Below, in pieces: positions 1 through 9,081 of a DNA stretch of 64,000 nt. The DNA is from an uncultured Eubacteriales bacterium (GTDB lineage: Bacteria > Bacillota > Clostridia > Oscillospirales > Acutalibacteraceae): positions 62,001 through 126,000 of the forward strand of contig CAKSOL010000002.1 in assembly GCA_934477125.1 (NCBI GenBank), written 5' to 3'. Both the position numbers and the translations under genes were made by a program. The first letter of the stretch is position 1. Each line of letters opens with the position of its first letter. The notes under the pieces are model-generated. The model was given only the letters and a program-made list of their open reading frames with translations, did not search any database and was not told the origin of the DNA.

Positions 1-496
1 GCAGAACCGTATTTCCGGTAGACGCGCGCAGCGGCTCATAATATTTATCGTCGATAGAGAAGGAGGGACGGTCGAATTTGCCGTCGGTATACGATATCGA
101 CTCTCCGCTGAGAGAGGTTATTATAAGCGAATAAACATCCTCGTTTGTCCGCGCTACCAGCTCAAGCGCCTCACGTGCTTTCTGTTCAAGCTCGGAAACG
201 GCGGACGGCTCGGTTATAAGCTCGGTGAATTTGTTCCTGAGATATTCCGGAACGGCAGCGGTATTGTCAACCATACGTGTCGTTTGGTCTACTCTCGATA
301 TATATTCCGAAAATATCATCGCAATCTGCTTTGTCATTTGCGTATATGTCTCTGCGGCTTCCTTTTCGAGAGCGTTGTTGCTTGAACGAACCATAAAAAT
401 TCCGAATATAATTATCGGAACCATAACCGAGGTCAGAAAGACCGATAAAAGCTTTGTCCGGATTGTAACCCTGCCGGAAAAATTTTGAGCTTTCAT
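1..496 (-). CDS. Sensor histidine kinase, YesM-like, N-terminal part (cut by window start)
   Basis: The frame reads leftward from ATG at 494-496 and stays open to the window edge, giving 165 codons of the N-terminus only. A GAGAGGTGA Shine-Dalgarno precedes the start. The product begins with a basic stretch, one hydrophobic segment at about residues 14-35 ending in IIIFGIFMV, then a polar extracellular sensor region (motifs AAETYTQ, ISRVDQTTRM). This layout is typical of YesM/LytS-type two-component kinases beside carbohydrate ABC importers in Firmicutes. HAMP and kinase domains would lie outside the window, so the family is inferred from the N-terminus and the neighbourhood. It diverges from the glycan-use operon and may sense its substrate; the partner response regulator is not visible. 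Confidence 0.7.
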   Translation of the reverse strand, partial: MKAQNFSGRVTIRTKLLSVFLTSVMVPIIIFGIFMVRSSNNALEKEAAETYTQMTKQIAMIFSEYISRVDQTTRMVDNTAAVPEYLRNKFTELITEPSAVSELEQKAREALELVARTNEDVYSLIITSLSGESISYTDGKFDRPSFSIDDKYYEPLRASTGNTVL

Positions 497-705
497 ATTC
501 ACCTCTCACTTATTAACGCTTTATTTCGTTCATTATACCTATAATTTGTTAATAAATTGTTACGAAATCAAATATTTGGCACTCTTTGGAACACAGTTTC
601 AAAAGTAGTAAAAAAAAGTAACCTAAATGTAAAAAAAGTGTGACGACATAAAGTTGTGCTTAATATATAATAATAGTAGCAATTCAAAAAAGGAAGTGTG
701 TTATT
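497..705. other. Divergent intergenic region between sensor kinase and GH42-like gene
   Basis: This is about 210 bp of AT-rich DNA separating divergent genes. A TATAAT stands at 666-671, properly placed for the rightward gene, but the best -35 partner is poor. A TATAAT on the minus strand (532-537) could serve the kinase, also without a good -35. Weak -35 boxes would suit activator-dependent promoters, but that is inference. Confidence 0.4.
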
Positions 706-3700
706 TTGACTAAGGAAATCATCGGTTTGAGAAAGAAAGCTATTGCGGTACTGCTGAGCGTTGTTATCGCCTTCGGCAGTCTGCCCATTCTTTCCGCTTT
801 TGCCGAGCCTGATGAAACTTTTAAGGGCTTTTCGGGATGGACTCTTTCGGAAAAGGATAAATTAACATTTTCCGACGGAATAACCGGATACGCCGCAGAG
901 ATAACAAAAAATTCGGGAAATGCGGCAACCCTCACATCGGATTTAGTTAAGGTGACAAGCAATAAGAATTACGGGGGGGGGGTATTTGTCAGCTCAGACG
1001 CCGCTGAGGCGGACGCCGAGCTTTCAGTAGCCTTTTTCAGCGACGAAAACGGTAAAAACCCTGTTTCCGATACTGTAATTCTCGATAAAATCACTCCCAC
1101 AGACTCTTTCAGCGAGCTTGCGGGAGATTTCGTCGTGCCCGCAGGAGCAGAATATGCCAGGATTTCGGTTAAGTTAGGCTCAAATGGGAAAGCCGGCGAT
1201 GCTTATAAGGTAGATAACGCATACATATATGTATACAGCACAGCCCTCCCGATTTATCCCGATGAAACCGTTTCGGGGTATGCGTCCGGCGAATGGGCAA
1301 GATACCCGGACGGAAACGGTAAGAAATGGGAAAATACCTCTACCCGGTATATCGAAACGGTTGAGGACGGCTATAACGGCAACGGAGCCTTACATATTGT
1401 AAATACCGGTATCGAGGGTGATATGTGGCTCACGGTGGTTCCGGAAAATGTTCCCGCCGGCGACTATACCGTTTCAATGAAGGTAAAGGGCAGCGTTGCA
1501 GCGGCAGCCCAGACCTTCCGTTTTGCGCCGCTTTCGGGCATTGATGATAGTAAATATAACATTTTCGCCGATAGGCTTAGCTATGACAGCTGGACTGATT
1601 TCTCCTATGACTGTACTCTCGGCGGCGAAAATCGCTTTTTGTTTGCCTTCAGTCAGTATAACGGCGCTTCCGATGTATATATCGATTCGCTAAAGGTCAC
1701 AAATAAGGCGACAGGCGAGGATGTTCTTAAAGGAAAGGGCGATTTCTGCCTGAACGGCGGATACAGCCTTATAACCTCAAACAACCTTATCAAAAACGGA
1801 GATTTTGAAGATATAGTATATACCTATTTATCCCCCGAAAGCTTCAACGGCAATTTCGACGGTGCCGCGGTAAATGAGGAAACGCTCAGCTGGGGAATGG
1901 ATAATAACGCAACAGGCGATACGCTTGAAATTTCGTCTGATTCAGAACACGGCGGAGTTCTTGAAATGACAAAGGGTGCGTCCGCTGCGGCGGGAGCCGG
2001 CTGGGTAACTCTTTCAAGCCCGGAAATTCCGGTAAGCTCAGGCTCGGTGTATAAATTCAGCGCTGACCTTAAAGGAACAGGCAGCAATCCTTATTATATT
2101 TTGACAGCATACTATTTCTTCGGTAACGGTACTGCTCCTTTGCAGGTTAAGCCGGACGGCGTTGAGGGAAACTTGCCCGACGGCTGGAACAGCATATCGG
2201 CAAGCTTTGAGGCGCCGCAGGCGGCTGAAAAAATTCAGATACGTATTGTGTTCCAGGGCGCGGCAGGGGATAAGATGCTGTTTGATAACGCCTCGCTCTG
2301 TCCTCTTAAAAACGCCCCGTCCCTTGAACATTGGACCGATACCGGATATAATAACCCGAATTCCGGATCGGCAAAGGCGGAGGCTGTTGAAAGCGGATAT
2401 AACGGCTCGGTCGGAGCTTTGCATTTATACAGAAAATTCTCCGAGAATACAAGCGGACTGTCAGCAAGCCAAATGCTTTCATTCTCGAAATTCATCTCAG
2501 GTAAGACTTATGTTCTTGAGATGAGCTATAAGGGAACCGTAACGGGAGATTACGACCGGGTTTCTGTTCTGTTCGGATGGAGCTTTGCCAACTGGACCGA
2601 CAGCGGCAGCAATACTTTGCCGCTTACCGAAAACAGCACAGATTGGAAAACCGTTGCAAAGGAATTTACGGTTTATTCACCCTGCGACGTACCGTTAATT
2701 CTGAGCGTTGGCGGTTATGTTGATGCAGACTGCTATTTCGACAATATCAGAATTTATGAAAAGGGAGACGACCAAAAGACCAATCTTCTGCAAAACGGCG
2801 ATTTCTGCGTGCCGTCCGAACCGGATACAACCAATCAGCTTATCAGAAACGGCGGCTTTGAGAATATGCGCGTCGTTTCAGCACCCGGCTGGAGCTTTTT
2901 AGGCAGCGCAGATTATGATTCCGCATCCGGTATTATAACCCTCGGCAGCTCATCGTCAGCGGTTTCCTACCGCTATAATGTTGAGGAGGGACAGATATTC
3001 CGGACAGCGGTAAACGGCAGCGGCGGAAAGCTGAAAATAACCTTTAATAACGGCGGAGAGCTTGAACCGGCTATGCCGGGCGGTATATTCATTGTACCTG
3101 ACGGTGCGACGTATATGCGCGTTTCCTATATTTCGGAAAACGGCGCCGCGGTTAAAGCAATAAGCTTAAAGGAGCTTGAAAATCCGGAGAATTATGATTT
3201 TGAAATAAAGGACCCGAACAGCGAACGCCCGCTTAACTGGCAATCGTTTTGCGGAGGCGCCGACCAGGACATATTCAAGATTAAATATGTCGGGAACGAG
3301 GGCGTGAACGGCAGCGGAGCTATAAAGGCAACAGCCGAAAAGGAAAACAATCAATTTGCGGTAATTTACGGCAAGCGTATGCCGGCAAATGCCAACGGAG
3401 TTTACCGTGTAACCTTCCAGGGTAAATATTCGGGAGAGGCCGTAAAGGTCTATCCCTATGTCAGAACCTATAACAGCAAGGGAAATGATACGAGCGAAAC
3501 TTCGTCATATAACTGGCTGACCGCCGCAAATTCTAATAATAACGACGGCGAATGGCATAGCTACACCGCAGACTTTACAGCCGGCGGAGATACTGCATTT
3601 TATGAAATGCGCTTTGAAATCCGTTCGGAAAAAGCCGGAGCCGAATTCCTTTTCGATAATATTTCAGTAGAGTATTTAGGAGACTCCACCAATCCGAATC

Positions 3701-6700
3701 TGGACTTTGAAATCGGCGAAAACGGAAAAAAGGTTTTTAACTGGAATATGTATGAGCGCCGCGAAAATCCGGATAAGCCCGGTGAGTTTGAGGAGGGCAG
3801 CTTCGGAGCATATACAGCCGTTAAAGCCGAAAACGCATCGTATGACGGCAGCGCCGCGCTGCATATAAGCAAGCCTCAGACGGGAGACGTTCAGCTTTAC
3901 CTGCAAAGCATTATGCTGCCTGTTGAAAGCAATACCAATTATTTGCTGAGCTATAACGCGATGGCGGCGGGAAATAAAAAAGGTTCGCTGCAAATATGTA
4001 TAAGGCAGTATAAAAACGCCGGAGGAGATAATGTTAAGGATGAATCCGAGGCATTTAAATGGGTGACCGAGGCGTATGAATACGGCTCGTTTGACTGGAA
4101 AAGCTGCGGAGGGACATTCAAAACCTCAAAGGACGCAAAATTTGTTAAGATTTGGCTGGTTTCAAATACTGCCGACGCAATGGATATGTATATTGATAAC
4201 GTTGCGCTGACAAAAACCTCGGAGATTGAGGACCCGAATCTTGATTTTGAATATACCGCAGGAGGAAAGCCGCTTAACTGGAGCTTTGCAACCTCCGACG
4301 GTATCGCAAAAATATCCGCCGATAAAAATGTTTACTACCGCGGAAACAATTCGCTGCACATTGAAAAGCAGTATAACAGAATTAACTATACAACCGCAAC
4401 AATGAAAAAACGGATAGATGTAGCCGCCGGCGACAGTATCGAATTTGTTATTCATATACGCAGCCGCGATGCGGTTTCAGGCTCATTTACCGCCTCGCTC
4501 TCCTGCTATAACAGCTCAGGCAAACTGGTGCAGAGCTGGACCGGACAGGACAGAACGCTTAATTCCGGCAGCAGCTTGAGCGATTGGCAGGAATACAGAA
4601 TTCCCTATACGGTCGGTAAAAATGTCCGCAGCGTTGCGCTTACCCTGCGTATAGGCGGAAGACAATCCGATGTGTATATTGATTCTGTTGAATATTATAA
4701 CTATACCGCCAATAACAATACGGTTTATGCGGAGGATTTTGCTTCTCCGTCGTCCGATGGCATGTTCGGCGGCTTTAAAAAGACCGATGTCAATGGAAAT
4801 CCGAACTTCGGAACATCCGGAGAGGCGACCATATCCGGAGCCGCCGGCGATAAAGCGGCTATTGAAACTGAGATCGATATAATAAAAACCAATTATTCCT
4901 ATCAATTTACCGCTCATTACAGAACAGGCGGAACAGCCGCAGGAAAGCTGACGCTCAAGGGATACAACTGGCGCGGAGACTTTGTAGGAACGGTTTTGGA
5001 GCGTGAAATTTCCGACTCTGCGGTTTCTGCCGAAATTAAGGCGGATTTCACGGCAATCGCCGCCGCTTTCTACCGTTTGCGCTTTGAAAAAACCGGCGGG
5101 GACGGCGAGGTTATTCTCAGCGATGTTTCAATCCGCAATACCGCCGAACCGAGCGTAAATCTCGGCTGGGAGGGCGCATGGATTGTTCATCCCGCCGATT
5201 ACGATACGATAGAAAGCCAGCTGAATAATGAAAGGTATTATTATTACCGTCAGGAAATAAACCTTGAAAGCAATATTAAATCTGCTCAGATGCAGATAAC
5301 CGCAGACGACAGAGCGGATGTTTATATTAACGGCGAAAAGGTTTATGAGGAAACAAGAACCGGTGATACATGGAGCCTGCCGGTAACGCTCGATATTGCC
5401 GAATATCTCAAAAAGGGCAAAAATGTTATAGCGGTACGGCTGTATAACGGGGTTTACAGATACTCTCTGTTATACGATGGAATTGTCAAGATGACCAACG
5501 ATTCGGTTCTGCGTTTCTATACCGATGAAAACGTAAAGGTTGCCCGCTCGGTTATCGGCGAAAATAAAACACCTAATCCGCAATGGACCGATTTTGACGC
5601 TGATAACTTTATGTCTCCAGATTACGATATGTCAACGGGCGGCTGGACCAACGCGGAAATTTATGCAAAGGTAGGCAGCGGCGGCTGGGGAGCTATCGAC
5701 TTTGACTTTTCGGAGTATTCCGATTATAAAATCGAAACCGATGAGTTCAGTTTCCCGAAAAATACAGTTTATGCCGGTGATACCGTTGATGTTACCGCAA
5801 CGCTGAAAATTTCGGAAAAGCTGCCCGACGCAGGAAGCTTTAAGGTCTATTTCTGGAAGCGCAATTCAACAAGCCGCATTTGCACCGGCACAATAACTCT
5901 TGCAAACGGCAAAACGACTGAGTCCTGGCCGGTCGGAAAGGAATTTACCGCTGAATTTGAGATAACAGTACCGCAGTTTTTGGCGGCGGGTGATTATACC
6001 GTTCAGTTTGATAACTCAGTTGCAATAGTCAGCGATTATTTCATTAACAATAAGGTCGGAAATATCAAGGTCGCCCAATATAAGCAGGATGTATCGACGC
6101 GGAGCGAAATTAAGGTATACAACGGAAAACCTACCGTTTTTGTAAACGGTATTGCGCAGGCGCCGCTGTGGTATAGCAGACCCGAACGCGACACTCAGTT
6201 CAATCAGACTGAAATGGAGGGGCTTGCAAACGTCGGTATAGACACTTCCATTGCGTTTATTCTTCCGCGCGAAACGCTCGGAGAGCTTTGGATGTCGGAC
6301 GGCAGCATTAAAACCGAAACAATCGACCAGCAGATTTTGGGAACTCTCGCCGCTAATCCGAGCTCGCAGCTCGTTATGGCTATTGATACCACTCCTCCGC
6401 AATGGTGGCTCGACGCTCACCCTGAGGAATGTGTAAAGCTTAACGACGGAACGGTCAGCAAGGAGTCATTCTCCTCGGAGCTTTGGAGAAAGGAAACCGG
6501 TGAAAAGATAGTTGAAATTATCAATTATCTTATGGAACAGCCATACGCCAATAATATCGTCGGCTTTAAAATAACCGGCGGAACGACCTATGAATGGCAA
6601 TGGTGGGGAATAAACGGCAGCACTAAGGTCGGAGATTATTCCTCTGTCGGGCTTTCCGCGTTCCGCAGCTGGCTTAAAGCCAAATACGGCACCGACGCAG

Positions 6701-9012
6701 CGTTAAGGCAGGCATGGGGCAGTAATACAGTAACGCTTGAAACGGCGGCTGTACCGAGCATCGCAGCACGCAGCGAAACTGAGTTCGGCAGCATACTTAA
6801 TGCCAAGAACAACAGACAGGCAATAGATTATGAGCTGTTTATGGGTGAGATGAAAACCGATGCAATGCTCTATTTTGCCGGACTTGTCAAAAAGGCTGTC
6901 GATAACAGACTTATAGTCGGAACGTATGCGGGTTATCTGCTCAACGTTATAAATTACGATATGGCGGCTTCGACCTCGCAAACCTCGTTCCAGAGAATTC
7001 TTGATTCCGAAAGCATTGATTTTATAACCTGTCCGTGGAATTACGGTGAGCGCGAAATAGGATATTCCGGAGACTATATGTCTGCGGTTGACAGCGTTAC
7101 CGCTCACGGGAAGCTTTATATTGCAGAGGACGATAACCGCAATCATACAACAGATATGTTTGATGCTCCTGATGCGCGCGCGTCTGTCGGTTGGACCAGA
7201 ACTGCCGAGCAGTCAATAGAGCAGTTAAAGCGCAATTTTGCCTATGCTCTTTCAAAGGGCTGCGGACTGTATCTTTACAGCCTTGCCGGTACTTATTTCA
7301 CCGATGAGCAGCTTTGGGAGACTGCCTCTGCAATGATGCAGGAAATGACTCTTTCATTAGGACTTGAGCGCCGCGGTGTTTCGGATGTGGCGGTGTTTTA
7401 TGATGAACAGTCGGCGGCTTATATGCCGTACTCCGGCTCTGACCTTACAAACGAATTGCTGTATAAGGGACTGCTTTTGGCGCAGAGGAAGGAGCTTTAC
7501 AGCCTCGGAACGCCGTATGATACATATTTGCTCGACGACCTCGAAAAAGGATTGGTTCCGGAGCATAAGGTAAACATTATGCTCTCCTGCACTCAGGTTA
7601 CCGACGCAGAGCGCCGCGCCATAAGCGAGAAACTGCAGAAGAACGGAAACGTCATCATATGGATATTTACATCCGGTATGTCCGACGGTTCAACGACTTC
7701 GGTTGAAAATCTTTCGGCGCTGACCGGTATGAATATGAAGCTGATTGAAGCTCCGACCGACGAGCGCAAGCTCATAGGAACGGTCGAGGTAGAAAATTAT
7801 GAGCATTGGATAACCGAGGGACTTTCAGACGTCAGCTTCGGCGCAATAGAATATCGTACCTTAGCGCCGGTTATAGCGGTGGACGACCAAAGCGCAGTAA
7901 CGCTCGGCTATCATACCGGGCAGACCGGATTCGGCAGTGAAAACGTCGGCTTTGCCGTAAAGGAAATGACCGACGGAAACGGAAATAACTGGACGAGTAT
8001 TTATTCGGCAGTACCTTGTGTTCCGGCTGATATTCTGAGGAACATCTTGAAGCATTCCGGCTGTCACAGCTATGACGAAACCGCGTCCGACGTTATTTAT
8101 GCGGATAACAGCTATATTTCGGTTCATTCGCTTTTCGGAGGAGAAAAAACGATATCTTTGCCGGGCAGCTATACCGTATACGATGTGTTTAACCGCAGAA
8201 TAATTGCCGAAAACGTCAGCAGCTTTACCTATACCTCTGAAAAGAGCGAAACACGGCTTTTCAGAATTTCCAAAAATAATAAGCTGAAACTCTACTTCAC
8301 CAGAACCGCAGGCGGAAAAGTAACCCCTGAGGGACTCAGCGAAGTTACACCCGGTGAGGACATTACCTTAACCTTTGAACCGGACAGCGGTTACAGGCTC
8401 GCTTATCTGCTTATAGACGGAGTTAAAACAACCGTTAAGGGCAGCAGCTATACCTTCAGCAATATAAAGGAAAGTCATACCGTTGCCGTCTATTATACCA
8501 GACTTTACGAAAAGCTTCCTATAGATGACGGCGGCGAACCGATTGAGCCGGATACTCCAAACCGAAATAATAACTCTAACTCTTATACCCCGGACAATAA
8601 CGGCGGTAATAACGGTAACGGTACGGAGGATGAGGACACCGGACGTCAGGCAATAACCAAGAAAAACACAAAGTATTACACAACCGTTTCTCTCAATCTG
8701 CCGGTTATAATCGCTATCGGCGCGGCAGCGCTGGCGGTTCTGGCTGCGGTTATTATCCTGCTTGTCCTGCTTTTGGGCAAAAATGTCGTATTCTCAAGAG
8801 ACGGCAAACGGATATATTCCGCAAAGCTAAAGCGCGGAACCGTAAGCCTTGACAGGCTGAATGAAAGACAGGGTCTTTCCGGTGTTACGGCAACAGTTAA
8901 AAAAGGCTATGCCGGACGTCACACCGGGCAAAAGGCAGTTTTCACGCTTAACGGAACGCCTTATGCAGAGGTGGTTCTCGAAAAGAGCGGAGAAAACTCC
9001 GTAAAGCTTTAA
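706..9012 (+). CDS. Giant cell-surface GH42-like glycoside hydrolase with many binding modules
   Basis: A 2768-residue secreted protein. The start is TTG at 706 (AGGAAG 9 bases upstream; no ATG is available before the signal peptide). A signal peptide at residues 9-33 ends AFA. Residues 35-1482 hold about nine beta-sandwich, CenC/CBM4_9-like modules recognisable by their openings (NGDFED near 361, NGGFEN near 712, NLDFE near 997 and 1177) and closings such as IYIDN. Residues 1484-1616 resemble a sugar-binding domain of GH2/GH78 enzymes. A TIM-barrel resembling GH42 spans about 1803-2205, with candidate acid/base E1963 (TTYEWQWW) and nucleophile E2141 (IAEDDNRN), followed by a trimerisation-like domain to about 2520. 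Then come an InlB-B-repeat-like domain (2528-2599), an Asn/Gly-rich linker, a transmembrane helix (2665-2691) and a 77-residue basic tail. Likely a surface-anchored glycosidase. Family, substrate and catalytic residues are inferred; there is no LPXTG motif. Confidence 0.75.
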   Translation: MTKEIIGLRKKAIAVLLSVVIAFGSLPILSAFAEPDETFKGFSGWTLSEKDKLTFSDGITGYAAEITKNSGNAATLTSDLVKVTSNKNYGGGVFVSSDAAEADAELSVAFFSDENGKNPVSDTVILDKITPTDSFSELAGDFVVPAGAEYARISVKLGSNGKAGDAYKVDNAYIYVYSTALPIYPDETVSGYASGEWARYPDGNGKKWENTSTRYIETVEDGYNGNGALHIVNTGIEGDMWLTVVPENVPAGDYTVSMKVKGSVAAAAQTFRFAPLSGIDDSKYNIFADRLSYDSWTDFSYDCTLGGENRFLFAFSQYNGASDVYIDSLKVTNKATGEDVLKGKGDFCLNGGYSLITSNNLIKNGDFEDIVYTYLSPESFNGNFDGAAVNEETLSWGMDNNATGDTLEISSDSEHGGVLEMTKGASAAAGAGWVTLSSPEIPVSSGSVYKFSADLKGTGSNPYYILTAYYFFGNGTAPLQVKPDGVEGNLPDGWNSISASFEAPQAAEKIQIRIVFQGAAGDKMLFDNASLCPLKNAPSLEHWTDTGYNNPNSGSAKAEAVESGYNGSVGALHLYRKFSENTSGLSASQMLSFSKFISGKTYVLEMSYKGTVTGDYDRVSVLFGWSFANWTDSGSNTLPLTENSTDWKTVAKEFTVYSPCDVPLILSVGGYVDADCYFDNIRIYEKGDDQKTNLLQNGDFCVPSEPDTTNQLIRNGGFENMRVVSAPGWSFLGSADYDSASGIITLGSSSSAVSYRYNVEEGQIFRTAVNGSGGKLKITFNNGGELEPAMPGGIFIVPDGATYMRVSYISENGAAVKAISLKELENPENYDFEIKDPNSERPLNWQSFCGGADQDIFKIKYVGNEGVNGSGAIKATAEKENNQFAVIYGKRMPANANGVYRVTFQGKYSGEAVKVYPYVRTYNSKGNDTSETSSYNWLTAANSNNNDGEWHSYTADFTAGGDTAFYEMRFEIRSEKAGAEFLFDNISVEYLGDSTNPNLDFEIGENGKKVFNWNMYERRENPDKPGEFEEGSFGAYTAVKAENASYDGSAALHISKPQTGDVQLYLQSIMLPVESNTNYLLSYNAMAAGNKKGSLQICIRQYKNAGGDNVKDESEAFKWVTEAYEYGSFDWKSCGGTFKTSKDAKFVKIWLVSNTADAMDMYIDNVALTKTSEIEDPNLDFEYTAGGKPLNWSFATSDGIAKISADKNVYYRGNNSLHIEKQYNRINYTTATMKKRIDVAAGDSIEFVIHIRSRDAVSGSFTASLSCYNSSGKLVQSWTGQDRTLNSGSSLSDWQEYRIPYTVGKNVRSVALTLRIGGRQSDVYIDSVEYYNYTANNNTVYAEDFASPSSDGMFGGFKKTDVNGNPNFGTSGEATISGAAGDKAAIETEIDIIKTNYSYQFTAHYRTGGTAAGKLTLKGYNWRGDFVGTVLEREISDSAVSAEIKADFTAIAAAFYRLRFEKTGGDGEVILSDVSIRNTAEPSVNLGWEGAWIVHPADYDTIESQLNNERYYYYRQEINLESNIKSAQMQITADDRADVYINGEKVYEETRTGDTWSLPVTLDIAEYLKKGKNVIAVRLYNGVYRYSLLYDGIVKMTNDSVLRFYTDENVKVARSVIGENKTPNPQWTDFDADNFMSPDYDMSTGGWTNAEIYAKVGSGGWGAIDFDFSEYSDYKIETDEFSFPKNTVYAGDTVDVTATLKISEKLPDAGSFKVYFWKRNSTSRICTGTITLANGKTTESWPVGKEFTAEFEITVPQFLAAGDYTVQFDNSVAIVSDYFINNKVGNIKVAQYKQDVSTRSEIKVYNGKPTVFVNGIAQAPLWYSRPERDTQFNQTEMEGLANVGIDTSIAFILPRETLGELWMSDGSIKTETIDQQILGTLAANPSSQLVMAIDTTPPQWWLDAHPEECVKLNDGTVSKESFSSELWRKETGEKIVEIINYLMEQPYANNIVGFKITGGTTYEWQWWGINGSTKVGDYSSVGLSAFRSWLKAKYGTDAALRQAWGSNTVTLETAAVPSIAARSETEFGSILNAKNNRQAIDYELFMGEMKTDAMLYFAGLVKKAVDNRLIVGTYAGYLLNVINYDMAASTSQTSFQRILDSESIDFITCPWNYGEREIGYSGDYMSAVDSVTAHGKLYIAEDDNRNHTTDMFDAPDARASVGWTRTAEQSIEQLKRNFAYALSKGCGLYLYSLAGTYFTDEQLWETASAMMQEMTLSLGLERRGVSDVAVFYDEQSAAYMPYSGSDLTNELLYKGLLLAQRKELYSLGTPYDTYLLDDLEKGLVPEHKVNIMLSCTQVTDAERRAISEKLQKNGNVIIWIFTSGMSDGSTTSVENLSALTGMNMKLIEAPTDERKLIGTVEVENYEHWITEGLSDVSFGAIEYRTLAPVIAVDDQSAVTLGYHTGQTGFGSENVGFAVKEMTDGNGNNWTSIYSAVPCVPADILRNILKHSGCHSYDETASDVIYADNSYISVHSLFGGEKTISLPGSYTVYDVFNRRIIAENVSSFTYTSEKSETRLFRISKNNKLKLYFTRTAGGKVTPEGLSEVTPGEDITLTFEPDSGYRLAYLLIDGVKTTVKGSSYTFSNIKESHTVAVYYTRLYEKLPIDDGGEPIEPDTPNRNNNSNSYTPDNNGGNNGNGTEDEDTGRQAITKKNTKYYTTVSLNLPVIIAIGAAALAVLAAVIILLVLLLGKNVVFSRDGKRIYSAKLKRGTVSLDRLNERQGLSGVTATVKKGYAGRHTGQKAVFTLNGTPYAEVVLEKSGENSVKL
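973..982 (+). repeat. G10 homopolymer inside the giant surface enzyme gene
   Basis: Ten consecutive G bases encode Gly90-Gly92 and the first base of Val93. It is the only such run I noticed in the window and lies early in a surface-protein gene, where slippage would switch the protein off by frameshift. Confidence 0.9.
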
Positions 9013-9018
9013 AAAATT

Positions 9019-9049
9019 GTGTTCCGCCGATATCAGAACGGCGGAACAC
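9019..9049 (+). other. Intercistronic hairpin before the sugar-binding lipoprotein gene
   Basis: A perfect 11-bp inverted repeat (GTGTTCCGCCG with CGGCGGAACAC) and a 9-base loop start 6 bases after the upstream stop codon. No U-run follows, so it looks more like an mRNA-stability or partial-attenuation hairpin than a full terminator. Confidence 0.7.
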
Positions 9050-9081
9050 GGTTAAAATTTGATTTCAGGGAGTGCAAACAT

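Noticed and set aside
9019..9081. Longer N-terminus of the sugar-binding lipoprotein
   Set aside because: It overlaps the hairpin, has no ribosome site and would bury the lipoprotein signal.
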